This document shows, in pieces, positions 1 through 8,490 of a stretch of 26,172 nt of DNA. The DNA lies in NCBI GenBank assembly GCA_034440515.1, contig JAWXCF010000022.1, positions 1-26,172 of the forward strand, given 5' to 3'. Under the pieces are notes generated by a model. The model searched no databases. It was given only the letters and a program-made list of their open reading frames with translations, and was not told where the DNA came from. Positions within the stretch are counted from its first letter, which is position 1. Each line of letters opens with the position of its first letter. This DNA is from JAWXCF01 sp034440515 (GTDB lineage Bacteria; Bacteroidota; Bacteroidia; CAILMK01). The position numbers were made by a program, and so were the translations under genes.

Positions 1-1
1 A

Positions 2-853
2 TCCTGGAAAGATTATGAGTTAATTGACGTTGGTAACGGAGAAAAATTGGAGCGTTTTGGTCCATATGTTTTTATTAGACCAGAACCGCAGGCACTGTGG
101 GAGCCAATAATGACCAAGGTTGAGTGGCAAGAAAAGTTTGATGCCAAGTATATGGCAAAAAATAGCAACAGTGGGGATTGGTTTCAAAAAACCAAAATTG
201 CAAGTCCTTGGATTATTAAATATGATTTGCCAGATAAGAAGCAAATTCAATTTCTATTAAAATTTACAGCATTTAAACACTTAGGAGTATTTCCAGAACA
301 AGCCTCCAATTGGGAATACCTTTATAAATATTTGACTGAAAGTAAGCTAAATAACCCAAAAGTACTCAATCTATTTGCCTATACTGGTGGTGCTAGCCTA
401 GCTGCAAAGGCGGCAGGTGCTGATGTAGTTCACCTAGACTCAGTGAAAACGGTGGTAAACTGGGCAAATGATAATATGAAGTTGAGCAGGCTAACAGATA
501 TAAGATGGATAGTAGAAGATGCTATGAAATTTATAGCTAAAGAGGCTAAACGTGGAAATAAGTACAACGCTATTATAATGGATCCTCCCAGCTATGGTTT
601 AGGACCAGCAGGCGAACGCTGGAAACTAGAAGATCAGCTAAATGATTTGATAAAATTGGCTATTGAACTTTTGGATAAAGAAAATTTTTCTATCATAATT
701 AACACTTACAGCCTAAACCTTTCTCCTTTGTTACTGGATAATATGGTAGCTAGAAAATTGAAAATTAAAGACAAGGAATTTGGAGAGCTTTATGTAAAAA
801 GTGAGACAGGCTTTAAATTACCTCTAGGTTCCTACTTCAGAGCAAAATCTTAA
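2..853 (+). CDS. Class I SAM-dependent methyltransferase, RlmI/RlmK-like (5' end outside window)
   Basis: Probable SAM-dependent RNA methyltransferase of the RlmI/RlmK (YccW) type; in that family the usual target is a base in 23S rRNA. The frame is open from the window edge, and the residues before the first in-window TTG (WKDYELIDVGNGEKLERFG) look like conserved coding sequence, so the real start lies upstream. About 283 residues are visible. The SAM-binding Rossmann segment reads LNLFAYTGGAS, followed by an acidic residue in VVHLDS that should contact the ribose. Motif IV is IIMDPPSYG, the DPPSY form typical of this family. The N-terminal part up to about position 330 is the family's small accessory region. 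The next gene starts 96 bp downstream behind its own candidate promoter. The methyltransferase fold is secure; the substrate is inferred only. Confidence 0.85.
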   Translation, partial: SWKDYELIDVGNGEKLERFGPYVFIRPEPQALWEPIMTKVEWQEKFDAKYMAKNSNSGDWFQKTKIASPWIIKYDLPDKKQIQFLLKFTAFKHLGVFPEQASNWEYLYKYLTESKLNNPKVLNLFAYTGGASLAAKAAGADVVHLDSVKTVVNWANDNMKLSRLTDIRWIVEDAMKFIAKEAKRGNKYNAIIMDPPSYGLGPAGERWKLEDQLNDLIKLAIELLDKENFSIIINTYSLNLSPLLLDNMVARKLKIKDKEFGELYVKSETGFKLPLGSYFRAKS

Positions 854-920
854 TTGAATATTAAGTTAAATTTAATTACGTATAAGGAGAATAGTACTGT
901 TTACCCAAATTTGAATTTCA

Positions 921-928
921 TATTTTTG
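921..928 (+). promoter_or_regulatory. Bacteroidota -7 promoter element for the cbs gene
   Basis: TATTTTTG is an exact match to the Bacteroidota -7 consensus TAnnTTTG. It sits 21 bases before the ATG, giving a predicted leader of about 15 nt. A clear -33 TTTG is not seen at the usual distance. This is consistent with the 96-bp gap after the preceding methyltransferase gene. Confidence 0.5.
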
Positions 929-949
929 TAAAACTAATATCATATCTCA

Positions 950-2311
950 ATGTCCAAATTATATAACAACATACTAGAAACCATAGGGAATACCCCATTA
1001 GTGAGAATTAATAGAATTACTAAAGATTTACCTTGTGATGTTTATGCCAAGCTTGAATCTTTCAATCCTGGTAACAGTGTGAAAGATAGAATTGGAATAA
1101 AAATGATTGAAGATGCTGAGGCTGCTGGCATTTTAAAACCTGGAGCAACTATAATAGAAGGTACTAGCGGTAACACTGGTATGGGTTTAGCCTTGGCGGC
1201 CATCATAAAGGGCTATAAATGCATATTTACTACTACTGATAAGCAAAGTAAGGAGAAGATAGATATACTTAAGGCTGTAGGTGCTGAAGTAATAGTATGC
1301 CCGACTAATGTAGATCCAGAAGATGAACGATCATACTACTCTGTATCTAGCAGATTGGTAAGAGAAACTCCTAATTCGTGGAAACCCAACCAATATGATA
1401 ACTTAAGCAATAGACAGGCACATTATCAAACTACTGGTCCAGAAATATGGGAGCAAACCGATGGTAAAATTACCCATTTTATAGCAGGTGTAGGTACAGG
1501 TGGTACCATTTCTGGAATAGGTAAATACCTAAAGGAGCAGAACCCAGATATTAAAATATGGGGTATAGATACTTACGGTTCAGTATTTAAAAAATATAAA
1601 GAAACAGGAGAGTTTGATACTGCTGAGATATACCCATATATAACAGAAGGTATAGGTGAAGATATTTTACCTGAAAATGTTGACTTTAGTATAATTGATG
1701 CATTTGAAAAAGTTACCGATAAAGACGGATTTGTAATGACCAGAAGGTTAGCCAAGGAAGAAGGGATTTTGGCTGGTAACTCATCTGGAAGTGCAGTTGC
1801 TGGTGCTTTGCAATTAAAGAGTAAATTTAAGGCAGGTGATTTGGTGGTCATTTTATTACCTGACCACGCTACAAGATATATAGGTAAAGCATTTAATGAT
1901 GAGTGGATGAAAGAGCGCGGTTTCTTAGAGACTAAGCAGCTAACAGCTTCTGACTTATTAAATAGTAGTGCCACCCTGATAACAGTTGATTTAACGGATA
2001 GAATCACTATAGCGGTGCAAACTATGCGTGAGGCTGATGTAGATCAATTGGTAGTAACAGACCAAGGAGAAATAGTTGGTTCTTTAACTGAAAGTAAGCT
2101 ATATCAAGTATTATTATCTAACCCAGAAATGAAAGATAATTCTGTTGCAGATATTATGGATAAACCATTTCCAATGGTTTCTGAATCAACTAGCTATAGT
2201 GAAATAAGCACAATGATTAATCGTGAGAACAACGCTGTATTGGTAAAAAAGGAAGATGGTCAAGTGATGATCATTACTAAATACGACATTATTCAAGCAA
2301 TAGCAGGTTAA
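950..2311 (+). CDS. cbs: Cystathionine beta-synthase (PLP enzyme with C-terminal CBS-domain pair)
   Basis: A fold-type II PLP enzyme that condenses serine with homocysteine to give cystathionine, or acts as a cysteine synthase on an activated serine. The 453-residue protein has the full catalytic domain: PLP lysine K45 in NSVKDR, the substrate loop GTSGNTG at 71-77, the phosphate-binding GVGTGGT near 181-186, and GNSSGSA at 277-283. From about residue 335 to the end comes a CBS-domain pair (LITVDLTDRITIAVQTM, then DIMDKPFPMV and IITKYDII). That pair separates it from plain CysK and suggests allosteric control by an adenosyl ligand. The stop codon is followed after 3 bases by the BtuF-like gene, so the two are almost certainly co-transcribed. 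Whether the in vivo donor is serine or O-acetylserine cannot be told from sequence. Confidence 0.92.
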   Translation: MSKLYNNILETIGNTPLVRINRITKDLPCDVYAKLESFNPGNSVKDRIGIKMIEDAEAAGILKPGATIIEGTSGNTGMGLALAAIIKGYKCIFTTTDKQSKEKIDILKAVGAEVIVCPTNVDPEDERSYYSVSSRLVRETPNSWKPNQYDNLSNRQAHYQTTGPEIWEQTDGKITHFIAGVGTGGTISGIGKYLKEQNPDIKIWGIDTYGSVFKKYKETGEFDTAEIYPYITEGIGEDILPENVDFSIIDAFEKVTDKDGFVMTRRLAKEEGILAGNSSGSAVAGALQLKSKFKAGDLVVILLPDHATRYIGKAFNDEWMKERGFLETKQLTASDLLNSSATLITVDLTDRITIAVQTMREADVDQLVVTDQGEIVGSLTESKLYQVLLSNPEMKDNSVADIMDKPFPMVSESTSYSEISTMINRENNAVLVKKEDGQVMIITKYDIIQAIAG

Positions 2312-2314
2312 TAG

Positions 2315-3085
2315 ATGATAGAAACTGTTGATCAAACAGGTAGAATCATAATTTCAGAGAAATATCCAAGCAGAATAATCTCATTGGTTCCCAGTATTAC
2401 GGAGTTACTTTATGACTTTGGCTTGCATCAGAACATAGTAGGTAGAACTCACTTTTGCATTCACCCTAGTGATAAAGTGAAAGATGCTAAAAGAATTGGC
2501 GGCACTAAGACAGTAAACCTTTTAAAAGTTAAAGAATTAATGCCAGACCTAATAATTGCAAATAAAGAGGAAAATGTAAAGGAGCAAGTTGAGGAATTGG
2601 CTAAATATTTCCCAACTTACATCAGTGATATTAATACAGTTGCAGAAGCATATACAATGATGTTAGACTTAGGTACACTCACTAATAAAAGAGAGAAAGC
2701 AACTAGTCTAGTAAATAGCATAAAAAGAAACTTTCATAAAATAGACACTTTACACAACGAAACAGTACTGTACTTAATATGGAAAAACCCATATATGAGT
2801 ATAGGTTGCGATACTTTTATAAACGATATGTTGAGTAAGGTAGGGTATCAAAATGTTTTACTATATCATACCAGATATCCAAAACTAAGTATACAAGATA
2901 TAGTAGAATTAAATCCTGAAAATGTATTCTTAAGCAGTGAACCTTTTCCCTTTACAGATATACATATTTCAGAGTTGCAGCAAATCCTGCCAAATTCTAA
3001 AATCAGTTTAGTAGATGGTGAAATGTTTAGTTGGTATGGCAGCAGAATGCATCACTTTTTAAACTACATTAATCTAAAGTTCTAG
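2315..3085 (+). CDS. Helical-backbone metal receptor (BtuF-like binding-protein fold) without signal peptide
   Basis: A 256-residue protein of the BtuF/FecB periplasmic-binding superfamily, whose known members bind cobalamin, haem or siderophores for ABC importers. The opening SRIISLVPSITELLYDFG, the segment VKELMPDLIIANKEEN, and LIWKNPYMSIG leading to FINDMLSKVGYQN follow the two-lobe pattern with a linking helix. No signal peptide or lipobox is present, and an in-frame TAG at 2312-2314 directly precedes the ATG, so no upstream extension can add one. The protein is therefore predicted to be cytoplasmic. No transporter permease or ATPase gene is nearby. The upstream neighbour, 3 bases away, is cystathionine beta-synthase. 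Ligand and role are unknown; a B12 or metal link to sulfur amino-acid metabolism is speculation. Confidence 0.8.
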   Translation: MIETVDQTGRIIISEKYPSRIISLVPSITELLYDFGLHQNIVGRTHFCIHPSDKVKDAKRIGGTKTVNLLKVKELMPDLIIANKEENVKEQVEELAKYFPTYISDINTVAEAYTMMLDLGTLTNKREKATSLVNSIKRNFHKIDTLHNETVLYLIWKNPYMSIGCDTFINDMLSKVGYQNVLLYHTRYPKLSIQDIVELNPENVFLSSEPFPFTDIHISELQQILPNSKISLVDGEMFSWYGSRMHHFLNYINLKF

Positions 3086-3087
3086 TT

Positions 3088-3126
3088 CTTAAATAATGGA
3101 ATAAAGTTCACTTATTCCCTCTTAAG
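3088..3126. terminator. Hairpin between convergent genes, possible bidirectional terminator
   Basis: GGAATAA (3098-3104) pairs perfectly with TTATTCC (3112-3118) around a 7-base loop, and an outer CTTAA/TTAAG pair (3088-3092 with 3122-3126) extends it. It lies in the 60-bp gap between the receptor gene and the convergent glutamate dehydrogenase gene. There is no strong U tract on either side, so termination is plausible but not certain. Confidence 0.4.
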
Positions 3127-3145
3127 TAATTGTATTATATAAAGC

Positions 3146-4570
3146 CTATGGCCAGATACCTAGAGTTTGATATGCAGTAGCTATCTTATCTATTCCACTT
3201 ATAAAAGCTGCAGTTCTAAGATCTGGGATATTTGTATTTTGGAATTTAATATTGTTAATCTCGTGGAAAGCAGATGCCATAGTGTCCTCTAATCCAGAGC
3301 GAACTAAGTCAACCTCTTCTGCACCGTGAATCAATAGATTTTTTTCTGTAGCATTTATAGATTTACCAGTGGCAGATTCTATGGTTTCTACCATTCTACG
3401 GAAATTTACTTCCTCTAGGCGTTTACCCATCCTACCAAACCTTACGTGGCTTAAGTTTTTTAACCACTCAAAGTATGAAACTGTAACACCCCCAGAATTT
3501 AAATAAAGATCTGGAAGTATGATTACATTAGCTGCCTGTAATATTGCCTCAGCTTCTTTAGTCACAGGACCATTTGCACCTTCAGCTATTATTTTAGCTT
3601 TTAACCTTGCAGCATTACCACCGTGTATTTGGTTTTCTAGCGCAGCTGGTATTAATATGTCACACTCAACCTCTAGCAGTTCTAGCGAATTTTCAAAATT
3701 TCTAGCACCCGGATAATTTAATATAGAGCCATTCTCTTTTCTCCATTTAAACACATCTTTTACATCTAGTCCATCTTCATTATATATGCCACCTTCACGT
3801 TCACATATACCTGTTATGATTGCACCACCTTCTTGACAGAAATTAGCTGAATGGTAACCTACATTACCTAAACCTTGCACTATAATTCTTTTACCGCTGA
3901 ATCCTGGAGTCAAGCCTATTGACTTCATATTTTCGGTTACGCTCAAAAGCTCTTTCAATCCAAAGAATACTCCTTGGCCTGTAGCTTCTGCACGACCACG
4001 AATACCACCTTGTCCAATTGGTTTACCAGTTACACAGGCTAAAGCATCCGGCTCTTCATATTTAAATGCAGCATAAGTATCTGCTATCCAACTCATTTCT
4101 CTAGAACCAGTACCATAATCTGGTGCTGGTACATCTAGTCCTGGACCTATTAGGTTTTTTCTAATTAATTCAGTAGTAAACCTTCTTGTAATTCTTTCTA
4201 AATCTTCAGGCTTATAAATAGCAGGATTGATTTTAATCCCTCCTTTTGCACCGCCAAACGGAACATCTACAACAGCACATTTAAAAGTCATCAGCGTTGC
4301 CAGTGCAACCACTTCGTCTTCATCTACTGTTTCGGCATACCTTATTCCGCCCTTTGTTGGCGATTTATGATTGCTATGTTGCACCCTGATGCCTTCCATA
4401 ACTTCAATTTTATCACCGATTTTAACTGGAAATTTTACTTTAAAAATGCTGTTAGCTACTTTAATTTGACTTAGTAAACCTTCATCGTGGGTAGTAAATC
4501 TAGCGGCTTTGTCAAAGTAGTAATGCACGTCTGCCAAAAACTTGGCTCCATAAGACTCAATGTTGCTCAT
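3146..4570 (-). CDS. gdhA: Glutamate dehydrogenase (Glu/Leu/Phe/Val dehydrogenase family)
   Basis: Catalyses the reversible reductive amination of 2-oxoglutarate with ammonia to glutamate, linking the TCA cycle with nitrogen assimilation. The 474-residue protein has the substrate region KGGIR at 73-77, the catalytic lysine region DVPFGGAKGGI (K109), and PAPDYGTGSREMSW near 148-161. The dinucleotide-binding fingerprint IIVQGLGNVG follows near 230. All are in family order, and length is normal for a hexameric GDH. The residue after the second strand of the Rossmann fold would decide NADH or NADPH, and I do not call it. The gene runs toward the BtuF-like gene and shares strand with hflX, 89 bp upstream, but has its own candidate promoter at 4603-4610. 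Amino acid specificity within the family is inferred from the strong glutamate-type motifs. Confidence 0.93.
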   Translation of the reverse strand: MSNIESYGAKFLADVHYYFDKAARFTTHDEGLLSQIKVANSIFKVKFPVKIGDKIEVMEGIRVQHSNHKSPTKGGIRYAETVDEDEVVALATLMTFKCAVVDVPFGGAKGGIKINPAIYKPEDLERITRRFTTELIRKNLIGPGLDVPAPDYGTGSREMSWIADTYAAFKYEEPDALACVTGKPIGQGGIRGRAEATGQGVFFGLKELLSVTENMKSIGLTPGFSGKRIIVQGLGNVGYHSANFCQEGGAIITGICEREGGIYNEDGLDVKDVFKWRKENGSILNYPGARNFENSLELLEVECDILIPAALENQIHGGNAARLKAKIIAEGANGPVTKEAEAILQAANVIILPDLYLNSGGVTVSYFEWLKNLSHVRFGRMGKRLEEVNFRRMVETIESATGKSINATEKNLLIHGAEEVDLVRSGLEDTMASAFHEINNIKFQNTNIPDLRTAAFISGIDKIATAYQTLGIWP

Positions 4571-4602
4571 ACAGTATATGATGTTTTGTAAGTATCAGTG
4601 GG

Positions 4603-4610
4603 TAAAATTA
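4603..4610 (-). promoter_or_regulatory. Candidate -7 element upstream of gdhA
   Basis: On the minus strand TAATTTTA differs from TAnnTTTG only in its last base and sits 32 bases before the gdhA start. The same nine bases TAATTTTAC occur in front of hflX, which supports a shared promoter form in this genome. Confidence 0.3.
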
Positions 4611-4659
4611 TCATATTAATGCGAATAGGCATAATACAATATGAATAATTGTTAACAAT

Positions 4660-5829
4660 CTATTCTATTTCATAATTTACTGGTGCTACATACCCGTATG
4701 TTTGACTCACTTTCTCAATAACTAAATCCTTTATTTTTTGGCGTAATACGTTGATGTTTAAATTTTCAGTAACCGATATAAAAATTGAGTTAGGTACATT
4801 TAAATAACTGTTCTCAAGTCTTAATAACTTTTCTTGAGTAGGCATATCTAAGGGTATATCCATATCAGCATCTAAAAATCTATCTATTTTATTGTAAACT
4901 AGTAGTGTCGGTTTATCAGAAGATTCTAGTTCATCAAGTGTCTTCTTTACGACTTTTATTTGTTGGTCATAGAATCTATGTGAGAAATCAACAACGTGTA
5001 TTAATATATCTGACTCTTTTACTTCATCTAGGGTTGACTTAAAACTTTCTACCAATGAGTGGGGTAGCTTTCTAATAAATCCTACAGTGTCACTCAATAA
5101 AAATGGTGTTGTATCTACTACTACCTTTCTTACAGTGGTGTCAAGAGTTGCAAACAGTTTATCTTCAGCCATAACAACTGCATCACTTAACACATTCATA
5201 AGCGATGACTTGCCGGCATTTGTATAACCAACCAATGATACACGAACCTTTTGTTTTCTTTGTTTACGTTGAGTAATATTCTGTTTGTCTATTAGTTTTA
5301 GACGCTCTTTCAGCAATATTATTTTCTCTCTAACTATCCTTCTATCTGTTTCAATTTCTTTCTCACCTGGACCTTTCATACCAATTCCCCCCTTTTGGCG
5401 ACTAAGGTGCGTCCACATTTTTGTAAGTCTTGGCAATAAGTACTCACATTGAGCCAAATCTACTTGTGTTTTGGCTTGAGCAGTTTGTGCTCTGTTTGCA
5501 AATATGTCTAATATAAGATTGTTTCTATCTAATATTTTACACTCTAACTTAGTCTCAATATTTTTTAATTGAGAAGGAGTTAACTCATCGTCAAAAATGA
5601 CAATATCAATTTCGTGCTCAGTAACGTAGTCAACTATTTCTTGTAGTTTTCCAGTACCTACAAAGAACTTGGGATGCGGAGTTTCTAAATTTTGAGCGAA
5701 TTTCTTAATTGTAACTGCACCAGCCGTTTGTGCCAAAAATTCTAATTCGTTTAAATGTTCTAATAGTGTGGTCTCGTCATTATCTGGTAAATTAACGCCT
5801 ACTAAAACTGCTGTTTCTTTTAATTTCAT
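4660..5829 (-). CDS. hflX: GTPase HflX (ribosome-binding, ribosome-rescue GTPase)
   Basis: HflX binds the 50S subunit or 70S ribosome and, in other bacteria, splits stalled ribosomes under stress. The 389-residue protein has the N-terminal HflX domain (HPKFFVGTGKLQEI near 52-66; IFDDELTPSQLKN at 78-90). The conserved linker LPRLTKMWTHLSRQKGGIGMKGPGEKEIETDRR is broken only by family-typical changes. The GTPase domain has G1 GYTNAGKS at 201-208, G2 threonines in ATLDTT, G3 DTVG at 247-250 and G4 NKID. A basic stretch (QRKQRKQK, 188-195) joins the domains, as is usual. The ATG is the first good start, about 94 bp from the divergent metF gene. Identification is firm. Confidence 0.95.
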   Translation of the reverse strand: MKLKETAVLVGVNLPDNDETTLLEHLNELEFLAQTAGAVTIKKFAQNLETPHPKFFVGTGKLQEIVDYVTEHEIDIVIFDDELTPSQLKNIETKLECKILDRNNLILDIFANRAQTAQAKTQVDLAQCEYLLPRLTKMWTHLSRQKGGIGMKGPGEKEIETDRRIVREKIILLKERLKLIDKQNITQRKQRKQKVRVSLVGYTNAGKSSLMNVLSDAVVMAEDKLFATLDTTVRKVVVDTTPFLLSDTVGFIRKLPHSLVESFKSTLDEVKESDILIHVVDFSHRFYDQQIKVVKKTLDELESSDKPTLLVYNKIDRFLDADMDIPLDMPTQEKLLRLENSYLNVPNSIFISVTENLNINVLRQKIKDLVIEKVSQTYGYVAPVNYEIE

Positions 5830-5853
5830 TATTTTGAATCAACTCTACTAATG

Positions 5854-5861
5854 TAAAATTA
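5854..5861 (-). promoter_or_regulatory. Candidate -7 element upstream of hflX
   Basis: Minus-strand TAATTTTA, one base from TAnnTTTG, lies 24 bases before the hflX ATG and is identical in nine bases to the site upstream of gdhA. No clear -33 element was found. Confidence 0.3.
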
Positions 5862-5904
5862 CAATAATGAGTTTCAGATGGGCTAAAATATCCTTTTATT
5901 TACT

Positions 5905-5912
5905 CAAATTTG
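5905..5912 (+). promoter_or_regulatory. Candidate -7 element upstream of metF
   Basis: CAAATTTG, one base from TAnnTTTG, ends 10 bases before the metF ATG, so the transcript would have a leader of only a few bases. The octamer is its own reverse complement, so a match on the other strand is automatic and not extra evidence. Confidence 0.3.
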
Positions 5913-5922
5913 CATAATCGTT

Positions 5923-6876
5923 ATGAAGGCTACACAATATTTGGCAGAAGCAAAAAAAACGCTTTTTTCATTTGAGATATTACCCCCGTTAAAGGGAAAA
6001 AGTATTGATTCAATTTACAAAGGAATAGATCCTCTTATGGATTTTGAACCAGCTTTTGTAGATGTTACCTACCACAGGCAAGAGTACATTTACAAAAAGC
6101 ATCCAAATGGTCTGCTTGAAAAAATAAGCGTAAGAAAACGTCCAGGTACGGTTGGCATTTGTGCCGCCATAATGAATAAATATAAAATCGATGCCATACC
6201 ACACCTAATATGCGGCGGATTTAGCAAAGAAGAAACTGAGAATGCTTTAATAGACCTTCAATTTTTAGGTATAGATAATGTATTGGTATTGCGAGGGGAT
6301 GCTATAAAAACTGAAAAAAGCTTTGTTGCAGAAATAAACGGTCATAATTATGCAGTTGATCTATTAGAACAAGTGACTAAGCTGAATAAAGGGATCTATT
6401 TAGATGAGGATCTGGAAAGTGTGAAGCCCACTGACTTTTGTATAGGCGTAGCAGGCTACCCTGAGAAACATTTTGAGGCACCTAACTTTGACACCGACTT
6501 AAGATACCTAAAAGCCAAAATTGATGCAGGTGCTGAATATATAGTTACCCAAATGTTTTTTGACAATTCAAAATATTTTGAATTTGTAGATAAATGTCGA
6601 GAAATTGGTATAACTGTGCCTATCATTCCAGGTTTAAAACCCTTTACAACTAAGTCACAATTAACCATATTGCCAAGTGTCTTTCATATTGATATACCAA
6701 ATGAATTGGCTGAATTAGTGCATAATGCTAGTTCAAATGAAGAGGTACACGAAATAGGTGTCTATTGGGGAATTAAGCAAACCAAAGAACTAATAGAAAA
6801 AGACGTACCCTGCATTCACTTCTACACAATGGGCAAAAGTGAATCTACATATGCTATAGCTAAGGAAACGTTTTAA
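5923..6876 (+). CDS. metF: 5,10-methylenetetrahydrofolate reductase
   Basis: Flavoenzyme that reduces methylene-THF to 5-methyl-THF, the methyl donor for methionine synthesis. The 317-residue length fits the bacterial single-domain MetF barrel. Visible marks are the N-terminal FSFEILPP with the conserved glutamate, VDVTYHRQ on the next strand, GIDNVLVLRGD (flavin and folate site), GVAGYPEKHFEAPN, and VTQMFFDNSKYFEFVDKC followed by VPIIPGLKP. These are in family order. HPNGLLEKISVRKRPGTVGICAA is also typical. It is divergent from hflX, and rsgA follows 37 bp downstream on the same strand, so the pair may be one transcript. Functionally it connects with cystathionine beta-synthase 3 kb upstream through homocysteine, but the two are not co-transcribed. 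Confidence 0.94.
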   Translation: MKATQYLAEAKKTLFSFEILPPLKGKSIDSIYKGIDPLMDFEPAFVDVTYHRQEYIYKKHPNGLLEKISVRKRPGTVGICAAIMNKYKIDAIPHLICGGFSKEETENALIDLQFLGIDNVLVLRGDAIKTEKSFVAEINGHNYAVDLLEQVTKLNKGIYLDEDLESVKPTDFCIGVAGYPEKHFEAPNFDTDLRYLKAKIDAGAEYIVTQMFFDNSKYFEFVDKCREIGITVPIIPGLKPFTTKSQLTILPSVFHIDIPNELAELVHNASSNEEVHEIGVYWGIKQTKELIEKDVPCIHFYTMGKSESTYAIAKETF

Positions 6877-6913
6877 ATGGTTAATTCTAATATCTCTTCC
6901 TGTAATTTCCAGA

Positions 6914-7837
6914 ATGTCTGAAGGACTTATAGTAAAATCGACTGGAAGTTGGTATCAGATAGAAAATAGCGAGGGAATAGCAATTCCAGCTAGAGCAACT
7001 GGCAAATTAAGATTAAGAGGGTATAACACCACAAATCCAATTGCGGTTGGAGACATAGTTGAATACAAGCTCGATGCTGCTAACCAAGATGCTGTAATAG
7101 TGTCTGTACACAACAGAAAAAACTATATTATTAGAAAATCTAATAATCTTAGCAATCAACAGCAAATAATAGCTGCAAACCTAGATTACACACTAATTGT
7201 TGCAACACTTGCTTATCCACGTACTAGCCAAGGATTTATAGACAGAATATTGGTAACTAGTGAGGCCTATGAAATAACAGCATTGATAATGTGGAATAAG
7301 GCCGACTTGTATGATGTTGAAATGTTGGAAGTAGCAAGCAAATATGTTGATATTTATAAAAAATTAGGCTATGAATCTGCACTAATTAGTGTAAAAACTG
7401 GACAAGGAATGCCAGAACTAATTGAAAAATTGCAAGGTAAGACGACACTTATTAGTGGTCACAGTGGCGTAGGCAAGAGTAGTTTAATGAATCTACTAGC
7501 ACCTAACCTTAAGCTCAAAACTGGTGACATATCTATGTCAACTATGAAAGGTAAGCATACAACTACTTTTGCTGAAATGCACAAATTGAATGCTGACACT
7601 AGAATTATAGACACCCCAGGAATAAAAGACTTTGGATTGGTGCAAATGAAAAGTGAAGAAATAAGTCACTATTTCCCTGAAATGCGTCAAATGTTGGGGC
7701 AATGTAGATTTAGTAATTGTATGCATTTAAATGAGCCAGGGTGTAAGGTTATTAATGCTGTAGAGGCTGGTGAAATAGATGGCGGTAGGTTCAATAGCTA
7801 TCAAGGAATGATATTGGGAGAAGATACCCACTCTTAG
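6914..7837 (+). CDS. rsgA: Ribosome small-subunit-dependent GTPase A
   Basis: Circularly permuted GTPase that assists late maturation of the 30S subunit. The 307-residue protein starts with an OB-fold (VAVGDIVEY type: NPIAVGDIVEYKLD near 41-54). The permuted GTPase follows, with G4 NKAD (128-131) before the P-loop GHSGVGKS (182-189) and G3 DTPG (233-236). The zinc knuckle uses C264, C269, H271 and C277 in QCRFSNCMHLNEPGC. This domain order is diagnostic. The last four bases (TTAG, 7834-7837) are shared with the convergent mnmD gene, so the two stop codons overlap. The start is the ATG 37 bp after metF; another in-frame ATG was not needed because the OB-fold begins immediately. Confidence 0.95.
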   Translation: MSEGLIVKSTGSWYQIENSEGIAIPARATGKLRLRGYNTTNPIAVGDIVEYKLDAANQDAVIVSVHNRKNYIIRKSNNLSNQQQIIAANLDYTLIVATLAYPRTSQGFIDRILVTSEAYEITALIMWNKADLYDVEMLEVASKYVDIYKKLGYESALISVKTGQGMPELIEKLQGKTTLISGHSGVGKSSLMNLLAPNLKLKTGDISMSTMKGKHTTTFAEMHKLNADTRIIDTPGIKDFGLVQMKSEEISHYFPEMRQMLGQCRFSNCMHLNEPGCKVINAVEAGEIDGGRFNSYQGMILGEDTHS

Positions 7838-8490
7838 GCTTTACTTGCTCGTAGCATTTCCCGCTTACCTATTGGACCAGGAATGCGTTCAACTCTAAAT
7901 CCTACTTCTTGTAGTGATCTTCTAACCACTCCTTTAGCACAATAGGTCGTTAAAATTCCACCTGACTTCAATGAATGAAATAATGCTTCAAAAATCTTAG
8001 TTTTCCATAATTCAGGTTGTATAGTTGGGGCAAATGCATCAAAGTAAATTAGATGATATTTATCGAATTCTGGCTTATAATTAACTAAATCTATGTCAAC
8101 AATCTCTAAGTTGAATAAGTCAGTTATCTGAACTTTAGTATTTGATTCAGCTTTATGGATCGCTTTAAAGAAGTCACCTTCGCCTAACTTATTTGCGTAG
8201 TTCAATTCAGCTGTTATTTCTGGCGATAGCCTATATTTCTCTATACCAGTATAATTTATTATATGTTCACTAGCATTTATTTTAGTTAGCAACGCATTTA
8301 GGCCAGTTCCAAATCCTATTTCTAAAATGTTGATGCTGTCTAAATTCAGCATTTTCACCAATTGTAAACCAGCCTCAATAAATACGTGTATAGATTCCTG
8401 TATGGCACCATTTACACTGTGGTAATGCTCATTTAATTCAGAATTATATAGTGAACTGCTGCCGTCAGCAGTAATAACATTATTGAGCAT
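7834..8490 (-). CDS. mnmD: tRNA 5-methylaminomethyl-2-thiouridine methyltransferase MnmD (stand-alone)
   Basis: Methylates aminomethyl-uridine at the wobble position of certain tRNAs to give the methylaminomethyl form. The 218-residue protein matches the methyltransferase half of E. coli MnmC (DUF752) and lacks the FAD oxidase half, the arrangement common outside gamma-proteobacteria. SAM motif ILEIGFGTGLNALL lies at 55-68, the catalytic-site motif is YFDAFAPTIQPELW, and the C-terminal signature is GGILTTYCAKGVVRRSL followed by RIPGPIGKREMLRA. Its ATG overlaps the stop codon of the upstream adenine deaminase gene by one base (TAATG), implying translational coupling. Its stop overlaps the convergent rsgA stop. 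Whether a separate oxidase domain exists elsewhere cannot be seen here. Confidence 0.92.
   Translation of the reverse strand: MLNNVITADGSSSLYNSELNEHYHSVNGAIQESIHVFIEAGLQLVKMLNLDSINILEIGFGTGLNALLTKINASEHIINYTGIEKYRLSPEITAELNYANKLGEGDFFKAIHKAESNTKVQITDLFNLEIVDIDLVNYKPEFDKYHLIYFDAFAPTIQPELWKTKIFEALFHSLKSGGILTTYCAKGVVRRSLQEVGFRVERIPGPIGKREMLRASKA

Noticed and set aside
1573..2007. A 144-codon reading frame antisense to cbs.
   Set aside because: It lies wholly inside a well-supported gene and its protein has no recognisable domain. It is a shadow frame.
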